Shown: positions 8,393 through 17,150 of the stretch, in pieces
Layout of the letters: each line of letters begins with the position of its first letter
Position numbering within the stretch: position 1 is the stretch's first letter
Assembly (NCBI RefSeq): GCF_000968015.1
Contig: NZ_LACH01000034.1
Location: forward strand, 76,226-123,518
Source: Pseudomonas fluorescens
GTDB lineage: Bacteria > Pseudomonadota > Gammaproteobacteria > Pseudomonadales > Pseudomonadaceae
Length of the DNA: 47,293 nucleotides
Reading direction: 5' to 3'
Notes under the pieces: generated by a model
The model's database searches: none
Seen by the model: the letters and a program-made list of their open reading frames with translations, nothing else
What the model was told of the DNA's origin: nothing
Translations under genes and position numbers: made by a program

Positions 8393-9616
8393 CTATTTCC
8401 ACCAGTACTCGACTTGCAATCCGACGTTCGAACCGTGTCGCGCCGTGCCAAAGGTGCCGGTGTCGGACAATGCCGAACCCGCCGCCAGTTCATTGGCCGC
8501 CCGTTTGGCCGCCTCGTTCCAGCTCGCATAGGTGTAATACAGACGCACCTCGGGGCGCGCCCAGAATTCCGGGCCTTTGGGTGACCAGGTCGGGGCGAAG
8601 GTGAACTTGCTCAGCTTGCGCGTGCCACCTGTAGCTTCAACCTGATCGTGACCCAGTTCGGTCACCAGTTTGAACTGCTCGGTGATCGCATAGGTCGGGC
8701 GAACGCCCAGGGAAATCCAGTTCTGATCACTGCCGTCCTGGCGAATGTCTTTCTGATAGACCGCCTCGATCTGCCCGCCAAATCGTGGCGTCACCTGCCA
8801 GTCGAAGAACTCCACCACTCGGTAACTTTTGTTGCTGTCGTCCAGCTTCACGTTGCCGGTATAGCCCAACCCTGTGCCGGGGCCTTCGCCGTACTGGAAG
8901 GCCAGTTTGTTCTTGCCACCCAGAAAACCTTTCTGCACATGCTGGGTGGTGATCGCCCAGCCACGGTGAGCGTCGCGGCTGTCGGGTTTGTCGATGTAGC
9001 TCAGCCCGAACTCCAACGCACCGCCGGGGTTGGTGTTGAAGCCGGCAACGTTGAAGTCGTGACGGTTGATGTAGGCCTTCTGGTACAGGTTGTCCTTGCG
9101 CGAAAAGGCGTAGCTGTATTTCAGATCGCCGATCAGCACGTCCTCGATACCACCGCCGGTGGCGCTCTGGTTCCAGTAGTAGAAATCGGAAATGTGGATG
9201 TCGTTCCGTTTGTAGTAACGCCGGCCGGCCCACAGCGAACCGCCGTTGAGGCTTGGCATGTTCGACCATTGCGCGTACGCCTGCGGCAGGCGCACCGAGC
9301 CGTTGTCACCGTTGAAGGTCAGGTCCTTGTCGTACTGGTTGTACAACGAAGCCATGCCGTCGACGCTCAGCACCGAACCGTCATCCAGCGTGTACAAATC
9401 CTGGCGCAATTCCAGTTCAGCGTACTGCTCGCATTCGTTGCCCAGGCGGTATTTGGTCTGCGCACCCGGCAGCTGGAAACACTGCTGTTTACCGCTGTTG
9501 ACCGAGGTCCCGACGCCGCTGCGCAAGTAACCGGCGAACTCCAGCGCCTGGGCCGAAAGAGGCAAAGCCAGGCACACGCCCGCCACGACAAGGCTGCGAT
9601 TTATTGTTGTTTTCAA
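8393..9616 (-). CDS. lamB: LamB-type maltoporin / carbohydrate porin
   Basis: This outer-membrane trimeric sugar channel is predicted to let trehalose and other disaccharides into the periplasm. The 407-residue precursor has a signal peptide ending near residue 25 (LPLSAQA). The mature start EFAGYLRSGVG is characteristic of the LamB family, as are WAGRRYYKRNDIHISDFYYW (the constriction region) and a C-terminal aromatic strand ending in WWK. Its position inside the tre-PTS run (downstream of treC) points to trehalose rather than maltose. Substrate specificity is inferred from context. Confidence 0.9.
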   Translation of the reverse strand: MKTTINRSLVVAGVCLALPLSAQALEFAGYLRSGVGTSVNSGKQQCFQLPGAQTKYRLGNECEQYAELELRQDLYTLDDGSVLSVDGMASLYNQYDKDLTFNGDNGSVRLPQAYAQWSNMPSLNGGSLWAGRRYYKRNDIHISDFYYWNQSATGGGIEDVLIGDLKYSYAFSRKDNLYQKAYINRHDFNVAGFNTNPGGALEFGLSYIDKPDSRDAHRGWAITTQHVQKGFLGGKNKLAFQYGEGPGTGLGYTGNVKLDDSNKSYRVVEFFDWQVTPRFGGQIEAVYQKDIRQDGSDQNWISLGVRPTYAITEQFKLVTELGHDQVEATGGTRKLSKFTFAPTWSPKGPEFWARPEVRLYYTYASWNEAAKRAANELAAGSALSDTGTFGTARHGSNVGLQVEYWWK

Positions 9617-9722
9617 GAGCTACCCCATTATTTTTATTGTGTGCAGCGGCAAAATCGGCGCGCAAAACTCCCCCGCGCAGCGTTCTGCGTATTTTTTTGA
9701 GTCGGTGTTTTTTTGCGGTCGG

Positions 9723-11369
9723 TCAGTCGGTCATATGCAGCACGAACGACTCATAAGGCCGTAAGTGGACCTGACTATTTCGCACCGGACTGTCCGGGTA
9801 ATTACTGATGACCAGACGCTGGGCCATCGCTTCACTGATCACTTCATCTGGCAGTTCGACTTCGCATGGCGTGCCGTAGAAGTTGTTCAGCACCAGCAAC
9901 CGTTCGCCATTGCCTTCACGCACGTAAGCCCAGATTTGCCTGTGCTCTGGCAACAACTGCCGATAGACACCCTCGGACATCAGCGCCTCAGTGCGACGCA
10001 AGGCGATCAACTGACGGTAGTGATGCAGCACCGAATCCGGGTCATCGAGCTGAGCGGCAACGTTGATCTGCCCGGCGTTCGCCGGCACCCCGATCCACGG
10101 TTCGACAGCGCTGAAACCCGCGTTGGGCTCGGCATTCCAGTGCATTGGCGTACGGCCGTTATCCCGGGACTTCTGCATGATCGCCGCCATGTTGTCGGCG
10201 TCGCTCGCACCCGCCTCGCGCTTGAGCCGGAAGATGTTCAGCGTCTCGACATCGCGGTACTGATCGATGTGATCGAAGCCCGGATTGGTCATGCCCAGTT
10301 CCTCGCCCTGGTACACGAACGGCGTGCCCTGGAGGAAATGCAGCGCCGTGCCGAGCATCTTCGCCGAGAGCACCCGATATTCGCCGTCATGACCAAAACG
10401 CGAGACCACCCGTGGCTGGTCATGGTTACACCAGAACAGCGCATTCCAGCCACCGCCGGCCTGCATGCCGGTTTGCCAATCGGAGAGAATGCGCTTGAGT
10501 TCGAGGAAATCGAAATCGGCACGGACCCACTTCTGCAGGTTCGGGTAATCGACTTTCAGGTGATGGAAGTTGAAGGTCATCGACAGCTCTTTCGAGTCCG
10601 GTCGCGAGTAGCGGATGCAATGTTCGAGGCTGGTGGAAGACATCTCACCGACGTTGATCAGGTCATGGCCTTCGAAGACTTCGCGGTGCATCTGCTGCAA
10701 GTATTCGTGGACGTTCGGGCCGTCGGTGTAGAAGCGTCGACCGTCGGTATTGTCCTCGGGAAAATCCGCCGGTTTGGAGATCAGGTTGATCACGTCCAGA
10801 CGGAACCCGCCTACGCCCTTGTCGCGCCAGAAACGCATCATCTTGAAGACTTCGCCGCGCACCTTGGGGTTATCCCAGTTCAGGTCGGCCTGAGTGTGAT
10901 CGAACAGGTGCAGGTAATACTGACCGGTCTGGGCTTCGTACTCCCAGGCCGAACCACCGAACTTGGATTCCCAGTTGTTCGGCTGGTCGCGCCAGATGTA
11001 GAAATCCCGGTACGGGTTGTCGAGGCTGCTGCGGGCTTGCTGGAACCAGGTGTGCTCGATGGAGGTGTGGTTGACCACGATATCGAGCATCAACTTGATC
11101 CCGCGCTTGCCGGCCTCGGCGATCAACAATTCGCAATCGGCCATGGTCCCGTAACTCGGATCGATGGCGTAGTAATCACTGATGTCGTAGCCGTTGTCGC
11201 GCTGGGGCGAACGCAGGAACGGCGTGATCCACAGGCAATCGACACCCAGCCAGCGCAGGTAATCGAGCTTGGCCACAACGCCCAGCAAATCACCCGTGGG
11301 GTTGCCGGCGTGGCTGTGAAAACTCTTCGGGTAGATCTGGTAGATCACCGAACGTTGCCAGTCTTGCAT
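9723..11369 (-). CDS. treC: Trehalose-6-phosphate hydrolase TreC
   Basis: TreC is a GH13 enzyme that splits the trehalose-6-phosphate made by the PTS into glucose and glucose-6-phosphate. At 548 residues it has the family's usual length. The four GH13 regions are visible: DIVVNH at 96-101, GFRLDV with the nucleophile D192, the general acid E242 in NVGEMSS, and NHDQPR at 315-320. The N-terminus WQRSVIYQIYPKSF is typical. It lies 117 bases downstream of treP, with a REP element between them. Confidence 0.94.
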   Translation of the reverse strand: MQDWQRSVIYQIYPKSFHSHAGNPTGDLLGVVAKLDYLRWLGVDCLWITPFLRSPQRDNGYDISDYYAIDPSYGTMADCELLIAEAGKRGIKLMLDIVVNHTSIEHTWFQQARSSLDNPYRDFYIWRDQPNNWESKFGGSAWEYEAQTGQYYLHLFDHTQADLNWDNPKVRGEVFKMMRFWRDKGVGGFRLDVINLISKPADFPEDNTDGRRFYTDGPNVHEYLQQMHREVFEGHDLINVGEMSSTSLEHCIRYSRPDSKELSMTFNFHHLKVDYPNLQKWVRADFDFLELKRILSDWQTGMQAGGGWNALFWCNHDQPRVVSRFGHDGEYRVLSAKMLGTALHFLQGTPFVYQGEELGMTNPGFDHIDQYRDVETLNIFRLKREAGASDADNMAAIMQKSRDNGRTPMHWNAEPNAGFSAVEPWIGVPANAGQINVAAQLDDPDSVLHHYRQLIALRRTEALMSEGVYRQLLPEHRQIWAYVREGNGERLLVLNNFYGTPCEVELPDEVISEAMAQRLVISNYPDSPVRNSQVHLRPYESFVLHMTD

Positions 11370-11410
11370 GGCGCTATTCCTTCAGTAAGTTTTGTACAGG
11401 CCTTGAGGGC

Positions 11411-11480
11411 CTCATCGCGAGCAGGCTCACTCCCACAATGGAATGCGATCAACTGTGGGAGCGAGCTTGCTCGCGATAGC
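11411..11480. repeat. REP pair between treP and treC
   Basis: Arms 11411-11437 and 11454-11478 are imperfect inverted repeats: CTCATCGCGAGCAGGCTC on the left and TGTGGGAGCGAGCTTGCTC on the right. The two halves carry different REP variants (GCAGGCTCACTCCC versus GCAAGCTCGCTCCC). It lies within the predicted tre transcript. Confidence 0.85.
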
Positions 11481-11486
11481 GATCTG

Positions 11487-12929
11487 TCAGGCGACCCGAT
11501 ACCCGGGCCGAACAATCTTCATGCTCAACCCGCAGGTCAGAACAAACGGCACGACCATGGCAATGACCATCCCGATCACGAACATCGGAATGAACTGCGG
11601 AATGATCGAGATAAAACCGGGCAAGCCGCCGACGCCGATCGCCGAGGCCTGGACCTTGTTCAGCGACAGGAAAATGCAACCCAGGGCCGAACCGATCAGG
11701 GCTGCGTAGAACGGAAATTTGTAGCGCAGGTTGACCCCGAACATGGCCGGTTCGGTGATGCCGAAGTAAGCGGAAATCGCCGAGGTCGAAGCCATGCTTT
11801 TGTCCCGCACGTTACGGGTCATGTAGAACACCGCCAGTGCCGCACTGCCTTGGGCGAGGTTGGACATGACGATCATCGGCCAGATAAAGGTGCCGCCCTG
11901 GGTGGAGATCAGCTGCAAGTCGACTGCGAGAAACATGTGGTGCATGCCGGTGATCACCAGCGGCGCGTAGAGCAAACCGAAAATCGCCCCGCCGACCATT
12001 GGCGCCAGGTCAAACAACATGACCACGCCTTCGGTGATCAGAATCCCCAGATGCCGGGTCACCGGGCCGATCACCGCCAGCGCCAGTACGCCGGTCACGA
12101 CGATGGTGGTGATTGGCACCACCAGCAATTGCACCGCGTTTGGCACCCGCGCCCGCAGCCATTTCTCGATGACGCTCATCACATAGGCCGCCATCAGGAT
12201 CGGCAGGATCTGCCCTTGGTAACCGACCTTCTCGATCCGGAACAACCCCAGGATGTCGAAGTACGGCAGGCTCTGCCCGTCCAGCCCGGCCACCGCTTTG
12301 CCGTAGTTCCAGGCATTGAGCAGATCGGGGTGAACGAGCATCAGGCCAAGCACGATGCCGAGGATTTCGCTGCCGCCAAACCGCTTGGCCGCCGACCAGC
12401 CCACCAGCGCCGGCAGGAACACAAACGAGGTGTTGGCCATGAGGTTGATCAGGCTCCAGAGCCCGTCAAGCTTCGGATAGGCGTCCAGCAGGGTCTGGCC
12501 CTCGATGAACATGCCCTTGGCGCCGATCAGGTTGTTGATGCCCATCAGCAGGCCGGCAATGATCAGCGCCGGCAGGATAGGCATGAACACGTCGGAAAAA
12601 ACCCGCACCAGCCGTTGCATGGCGTTGATCTTGTCGGCGCTTTTTTGTTTAACGTCGGCGATGGTCGAGGCCGCGAGACCGGTTTGACGGCGCAGTTCGG
12701 CGTAGACCTTTTCCACTTCACCGGGACCGATAACCACCTGAAACAGGCCACCGGTGAAGAACGAACCTTTGACCAGATCGATTTGGTTCAGCGTGGCGCT
12801 GTTGACCAGGCTTGGGTCCTTGAGGGCCAGGCGCAGGCGTGTGACGCAGTGCGCGGCCTGCTCGATGTTGTCGTTGCCACCGAGGCTTTGCAGCAGCTCG
12901 CTGGCGATATTCGGATAGTCGTGGCTCAT
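11487..12929 (-). CDS. treP: PTS trehalose transporter subunit EIIBC
   Basis: This 480-residue inner-membrane permease imports trehalose and phosphorylates it to trehalose-6-phosphate. The N-terminal EIIB domain has its phospho-acceptor Cys28 in HCVTRLRLALKD. EIIC follows from about residue 100, with multiple membrane helices and the conserved ITEPAMFG motif. There is no EIIA domain, which fits supply by the EIIA-HPr-EI fusion in the same cluster. The ATG at 12929 is chosen because GGAAG lies about 10 bases upstream and the product begins at the family start; an ATG at 12968 would add 13 unlikely residues. The gene is divergent from treR. Confidence 0.92.
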   Translation of the reverse strand: MSHDYPNIASELLQSLGGNDNIEQAAHCVTRLRLALKDPSLVNSATLNQIDLVKGSFFTGGLFQVVIGPGEVEKVYAELRRQTGLAASTIADVKQKSADKINAMQRLVRVFSDVFMPILPALIIAGLLMGINNLIGAKGMFIEGQTLLDAYPKLDGLWSLINLMANTSFVFLPALVGWSAAKRFGGSEILGIVLGLMLVHPDLLNAWNYGKAVAGLDGQSLPYFDILGLFRIEKVGYQGQILPILMAAYVMSVIEKWLRARVPNAVQLLVVPITTIVVTGVLALAVIGPVTRHLGILITEGVVMLFDLAPMVGGAIFGLLYAPLVITGMHHMFLAVDLQLISTQGGTFIWPMIVMSNLAQGSAALAVFYMTRNVRDKSMASTSAISAYFGITEPAMFGVNLRYKFPFYAALIGSALGCIFLSLNKVQASAIGVGGLPGFISIIPQFIPMFVIGMVIAMVVPFVLTCGLSMKIVRPGYRVA

Positions 12930-12983
12930 GCTTGTTCTTCCGCTGTAGTTTTTTGTTATTGGCAGCACACCGAAACGAAAAGT

Positions 12984-13025
12984 ACTCGTCTGTACGAGTT
13001 AAAGCAACAACTCGTACAGACGAGT
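12984..13025. promoter_or_regulatory. Twin palindromic operators, probable TreR sites
   Basis: Two 16-base palindromes, ACTCGTCTGTACGAGT (12984-12999) and ACTCGTACAGACGAGT (13010-13025), are centred 26 bases apart. They are also reverse complements of one another, so the whole block is one large dyad. They lie between treP and treR, 55 and 142 bases from the respective start codons. GntR-family repressors bind such dyads, and TreR is encoded next door. Binding is inferred. Confidence 0.75.
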
Positions 13026-13166
13026 TTGATTTTGTTTATCCTGAACCCGACAGGCGGCGATCTTTCCTACCTCAAAAGTCAAAGAAACCTAACGCCGCAT
13101 GGACAAACCCCTACCCTGCCCTTAAGGTTCGAAACCTTGAGCACAGCGCGGTACAGAGCCATTCCC

Positions 13167-13871
13167 ATGAGTAAATACAACCAGATCTACAGCGATCTGC
13201 TTGCCAGCATCACGACCGAACGTCTGGAACGCGGCGCCCGGTTGCCTTCCGAAACGGAACTGATGGACAGCTATCAGGCCAGCCGCGGCACCGTGCGCAA
13301 GGCCATCGAGCAACTGCAGGAGCGCGGTTTCGCCCAGAAAGTCCACGGCAAAGGCACGTTCGTGCTGTCGACCAACCCGATCGAATTCCAGTTGGGCGGC
13401 ATCGTCAGCTTCCAGGAGACCTACCCGCGCCTGGGCAACGACGTCAGCACCGACGTGGTCGAGTTCACTCAAATCCCCCTTGAAGGCCCCTTGCTTGAAC
13501 ACATCAAGGCCGAAGAAGGCAGCCTGATCACACGGATCAAACGAGTGCGGCGGATCGACGGCAAACGCGTGATCCTCGACATCAACCATTTTGTCAGCGA
13601 CGTGATTCCCGGCCTGTCCCGCGACATCGCCGAGCACTCGATCTACGCCTTCATCGAGCAGACCTTGCAACTGCAAATCGCCTACGCCCAGCGCACCATT
13701 GAAGCGGTGCCCCGGAGCAAGGACGACCAGCAACACCTGGACCTCGACGGCCAGAGCCATGTGATCGTGGTCAGCAACCAGACGTTTTTGCAGGACGGAC
13801 GGCAGTTCGAGTACACCGAATCGCGGCACACCCTGGACAAGTTTTACTTTTCTGACATTGCACGGCGCTAA
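13167..13871 (+). CDS. treR: Trehalose operon repressor TreR (GntR/HutC family)
   Basis: This 234-residue transcription factor has an N-terminal GntR winged helix (LPSETELMDSYQASRGTVRK, about residues 27-46). Its C-terminal UTRA effector domain is of the HutC/TreR type and would be expected to sense trehalose-6-phosphate. It is divergent from treP, with two palindromic operators between them, which suggests repression of treP and probably of its own gene. The ATG at 13167 gives the usual family N-terminus (MSKYNQIYSDLL). Its Shine-Dalgarno is weak, and an in-frame TTG 10 codons upstream has AAGG 9 bases before it, so a slightly longer product is possible. Confidence 0.92.
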   Translation: MSKYNQIYSDLLASITTERLERGARLPSETELMDSYQASRGTVRKAIEQLQERGFAQKVHGKGTFVLSTNPIEFQLGGIVSFQETYPRLGNDVSTDVVEFTQIPLEGPLLEHIKAEEGSLITRIKRVRRIDGKRVILDINHFVSDVIPGLSRDIAEHSIYAFIEQTLQLQIAYAQRTIEAVPRSKDDQQHLDLDGQSHVIVVSNQTFLQDGRQFEYTESRHTLDKFYFSDIARR

Positions 13872-14008
13872 GCCTGATTCTGGTACTCGCCAACTCCTAC
13901 GTCTTGCGTCAGCAACTGACCACCGACAGCTAGCCAGTGCCTTACAGATGGAATCGATGCCCTTTGAGATAGTGAGCGCCCTCTCAGCAACCTCTCAAGG
14001 CGAGCATC

Positions 14009-17000
14009 ATGGACGATACTCAAGACACAACCCTGCCCGACGCTACCGATGCGCTGGCCCTCCAGGCCCTGATCCCTGATCTGGTAACCGATTGCCCCGA
14101 CCTGCACGCCATGGCGTATCAGGTCGCCAAAGACATTCTCGTCCAGCACAACATCACGGATATCGAACCCGACAAAGTCTACTGGCATCGGTTTAATGCC
14201 GCTCAAAGCAGCTCGAAGACCTTTACCGGCTGGCAGCATGTGTTTGAAACACCCAGGCAGTCGATGACCTTCCCGCAACTGGTCATGCAGCGTTTCAGTG
14301 TCCACGACCAGGACAACGGGGACCTGCTGGACGTTGACAGCGGTTTCTACCGTGCCGACGGCAATGCCGGAAACTACGATGAAACCAACGAGATTCGCCT
14401 GCATGCCAGGGATGTGTTGAAAACCTTCTGGGATGTCAATTTCGCTGACCGTTACAAAACGGCCATCGCGACGTTCTGGGAAAAGCACAGCGACAACTTC
14501 CGTGCGCTGGCCAAGTGCACGTTCATTGCCAAAGCCATTGAAGACTACGAGAAGGGTCACTTGACCCGAGAACACTTCACCACCGTGCTCAGGGCTGTCG
14601 TCGGTAATGTCAGCAGGCCGCTCACCTGGCAAATGCTGCTGGACGAGGCGCCAACGGGCAGCGGTTTATCGATTCGCACGTTTTGCATTGACCACTTCGT
14701 GTCGACGGACATCCTCAGCATCACTGACGACAGTGACCTGAACATTCTCTACGTTCCGGGCGAACCCAGAGGGTTTCACTGTTTTAACAAGGTCGAGGAG
14801 CTGCACGAATGGCTGGTCAATGAGGTCAAGGACGCTGAAGGCCGCGAACGCATGCTCATGCACTTCAAACAGGCAGAGCGGGATATCCTTCAGGAAAAGC
14901 CTGCTTCGCTGGGGCACAAACTGGCCAACTTCACCGGCATTGGTCTGATCGTTCATTTCCTGCAGAACACGGAATATGAAAATGTCGGCCTCACCCACGC
15001 CTATGACGTTCTACCGAGTGACAATGAAGCCGCGAACGTTCATTTGCTCCACTACCGTGGCGAGAAAATTGCCGGTGATGCGTTCACCCATCTGAACCGG
15101 TCCACTCATGAGCGCATGCTCAGCGACGCCAATTACCTGCTGCACTCCAACGGCGAGATCAGAAAAAAACTGTGGATAGGCTATCTCAATGCCTTCAACC
15201 ACACCTTCGGGCCGATGGCCGCCCTTGCATGGCCGGCAGCGCTGGTTGTCGTTGGCGCGGGCATTGCCAATGTCGGCCTACACATCGATCAAGCCATCAA
15301 CGCGACTACCCCTGCGGAACGCAAGGCAGCCGTCACTGGTGCCATTCTCGGTAGCGTGGACGTGCTGTTCAATTTGCCATTTTTACGAGGGGCGGCCGAA
15401 CTCGCAGAAGCAGCGCAAGCAGAAACAGAAGCCGAGGAGGTACTCACGACCGGGGAAGATCCAGGAGAGTCGGGCGTAGCAGTAAATCCCCCCGTCGAAG
15501 CCATTGCCCCCCGCCCAAGCGATTCCGACATATTGGCGCCTTTTGAAACCAATGAAATTCTCGATGGCGATTCCCCGACCAACGCCGAAGGCAAGTTTCA
15601 AGGTATCTATCAGCCTGAGACAGGCGGTAATTACATTGCCATCGGTGACAGTTTCTACCAGGTGCGCTACAGCAATGACATGAGGGCCTGGACAATCGTC
15701 GACCCGGTCAACCCCTACTCCTTTTACCGCAACATACCGGTGCGCCTGAATGAACAGGGCGAATGGACGGCCCTCACGCGTCCCGGCCTGGCGGGAGGTG
15801 GCAGGTTTTCCGATCTATTTGCCAGGGCCGAGCCGTCACTCCCGGACTTCGATGCCCCGGCGACCGCATACGATGTTCCGCAGGACATCAAGCCAGCCCT
15901 CAAACAGGCGGCCAAGGGTATGGCCCCGAAGTGGGATTTGAAGGACGGCTTTGCCAGTCCCAACAATCCGGACAATGAGCTGGAAGCCTTCAAGAGACTG
16001 CGCCGAACGCTGCACGACGACGCCGTGACCTTCTATTCGCAACCGCCGCTGCGACCCAGACCGACCCTTCCATCGTTCATCGCGAATGCAAAGATCAAGG
16101 ACATCATCAAGACGCTTTTCAAGCGGTCACAGAGCCTGGTCATCGGTGAAAGTCACTCCAGCGTGGGCAGCAAACAGTTTCTGGTCGAGAACATGAGTGT
16201 GCTGCGCAAACAAAAGGTCAAGACCTTGTACATGGAGCATCTGCTGACCGATTTCCATCAGGCTGACCTGGACGTGTTCAATCGCACCGGGGTGATGTCC
16301 GAGGATCTGGAAAGCTATCTCAAGGACCTTGACGCAGGTTTTTCGACTGACCCCAGCGAACAATTCACCTTTGAGCAGGTGGTCAGGACAGCGCAAAAAA
16401 ATAACATACGCGTTCAAGCCATCGACTGCCTGGCCAGTTACCGCAGCACCGGCATTACACAGGCAAGTATTAATTTTCGGCAAAAAATGATGAATTTTTT
16501 CGCCCGACAAGTCATCGGCGCCGACCAGACAGCCAGAGGCGCACATCACTGGGTGGCGTTGGTCGGGAACTCCCACGCCAATACCTATGGCGGCGTGGCG
16601 GGAATCAGCGAGCTTGAAGGCAGCATCGGGCTGCGTATTGAAAGCGTAGGCCCGGACGAGCTCGGCGGTATCAAGGTCGACCCGGGGGTATCCGACGAGG
16701 CGCGCCCCGGGCGAGCAGCCGGTTTTGCCAAAAATGACTTGTTGCTGCAAATCCCGACGCCGAAAAGCGTGGTCCTGGCGCAAAGGCTGGAGGATGGGCT
16801 ACCCACGCCTGGCACGTACACCCTCAGCACCAGTACCGGCGAACCCTTGCTGGTTCACCGCAGCAGAACCCTCACCAACAGAGTCATCACCAGTAACGGC
16901 ATCATCACTCGGGGAAAACTTCTCCGAACGCCCATAAAACATGATGCCGCCGGGTACTACGTCGAACGGGATACCTGGCAGATCAACGGTCGACGCTTTC

Positions 17001-17071
17001 AAACCACCGCGAGCTTGAGTTCAGCCCTGCACAGAATGGGCATGACTCCTGTCCGACTACCCGGCGTCTAA
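14009..17071 (+). CDS. Dermonecrotic-type / membrane-targeted toxin-like protein
   Basis: This 1020-residue protein is not a housekeeping protein. The N-terminal half (about 30-390) resembles the dermonecrotic-toxin N-terminal domain (DUF6543-like) common in Pseudomonas. A hydrophobic pair of segments follows, at about 401-425 and 441-465, which could insert in a membrane. The C-terminal part (about 690-900) has a GExH-type motif, G713-E714-S715-H716, then E743-H744 and VALVGNSH with H856. This order is seen in the EreA/ChaN/TIKI superfamily and in C-terminal domains of Pasteurella-type toxins. There is no signal peptide. The Shine-Dalgarno AAGG lies 8 bases upstream. No immunity gene or secretion system lies alongside. 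Family placement is from memory of motifs; the activity is unknown. Confidence 0.65.
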   Translation: MDDTQDTTLPDATDALALQALIPDLVTDCPDLHAMAYQVAKDILVQHNITDIEPDKVYWHRFNAAQSSSKTFTGWQHVFETPRQSMTFPQLVMQRFSVHDQDNGDLLDVDSGFYRADGNAGNYDETNEIRLHARDVLKTFWDVNFADRYKTAIATFWEKHSDNFRALAKCTFIAKAIEDYEKGHLTREHFTTVLRAVVGNVSRPLTWQMLLDEAPTGSGLSIRTFCIDHFVSTDILSITDDSDLNILYVPGEPRGFHCFNKVEELHEWLVNEVKDAEGRERMLMHFKQAERDILQEKPASLGHKLANFTGIGLIVHFLQNTEYENVGLTHAYDVLPSDNEAANVHLLHYRGEKIAGDAFTHLNRSTHERMLSDANYLLHSNGEIRKKLWIGYLNAFNHTFGPMAALAWPAALVVVGAGIANVGLHIDQAINATTPAERKAAVTGAILGSVDVLFNLPFLRGAAELAEAAQAETEAEEVLTTGEDPGESGVAVNPPVEAIAPRPSDSDILAPFETNEILDGDSPTNAEGKFQGIYQPETGGNYIAIGDSFYQVRYSNDMRAWTIVDPVNPYSFYRNIPVRLNEQGEWTALTRPGLAGGGRFSDLFARAEPSLPDFDAPATAYDVPQDIKPALKQAAKGMAPKWDLKDGFASPNNPDNELEAFKRLRRTLHDDAVTFYSQPPLRPRPTLPSFIANAKIKDIIKTLFKRSQSLVIGESHSSVGSKQFLVENMSVLRKQKVKTLYMEHLLTDFHQADLDVFNRTGVMSEDLESYLKDLDAGFSTDPSEQFTFEQVVRTAQKNNIRVQAIDCLASYRSTGITQASINFRQKMMNFFARQVIGADQTARGAHHWVALVGNSHANTYGGVAGISELEGSIGLRIESVGPDELGGIKVDPGVSDEARPGRAAGFAKNDLLLQIPTPKSVVLAQRLEDGLPTPGTYTLSTSTGEPLLVHRSRTLTNRVITSNGIITRGKLLRTPIKHDAAGYYVERDTWQINGRRFQTTASLSSALHRMGMTPVRLPGV

Positions 17072-17077
17072 AACGCA

Positions 17078-17112
17078 AAAAGGCCGTGTGAACAGTGTTC
17101 ACACGGCCTTTT
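17078..17112. terminator. Bidirectional terminator between toxin-like gene and guaA
   Basis: A 16-base perfect stem (AAAAGGCCGTGTGAAC, loop AGT, and complement) has A-runs on one side and T-runs on the other. It can stop both the plus-strand gene at 14009-17071 and the minus-strand guaBA transcript. Confidence 0.9.
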
Positions 17113-17150
17113 CAGTTACCTGCGATCAAGCCATCAAGGCTAGCGCGGGA

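Noticed and set aside
12930..12968. N-terminal extension of TreP from the ATG at 12968
   Set aside because: The extra 13 residues have no family match, and the ATG at 12929 has a better-placed ribosome site.
9765..13871. A 1368-codon open frame on the plus strand opposite treC and treP
   Set aside because: It is antisense to two well-supported genes, is rich in His/Gln/Arg as expected of the complement of GC-rich coding DNA, and only its last 234 codons (treR) are real.
13872..14008. Search for a small gene or immunity gene upstream of the toxin-like gene
   Set aside because: The 137-base gap has stops in all frames and shows only a ribosome site for the following gene.
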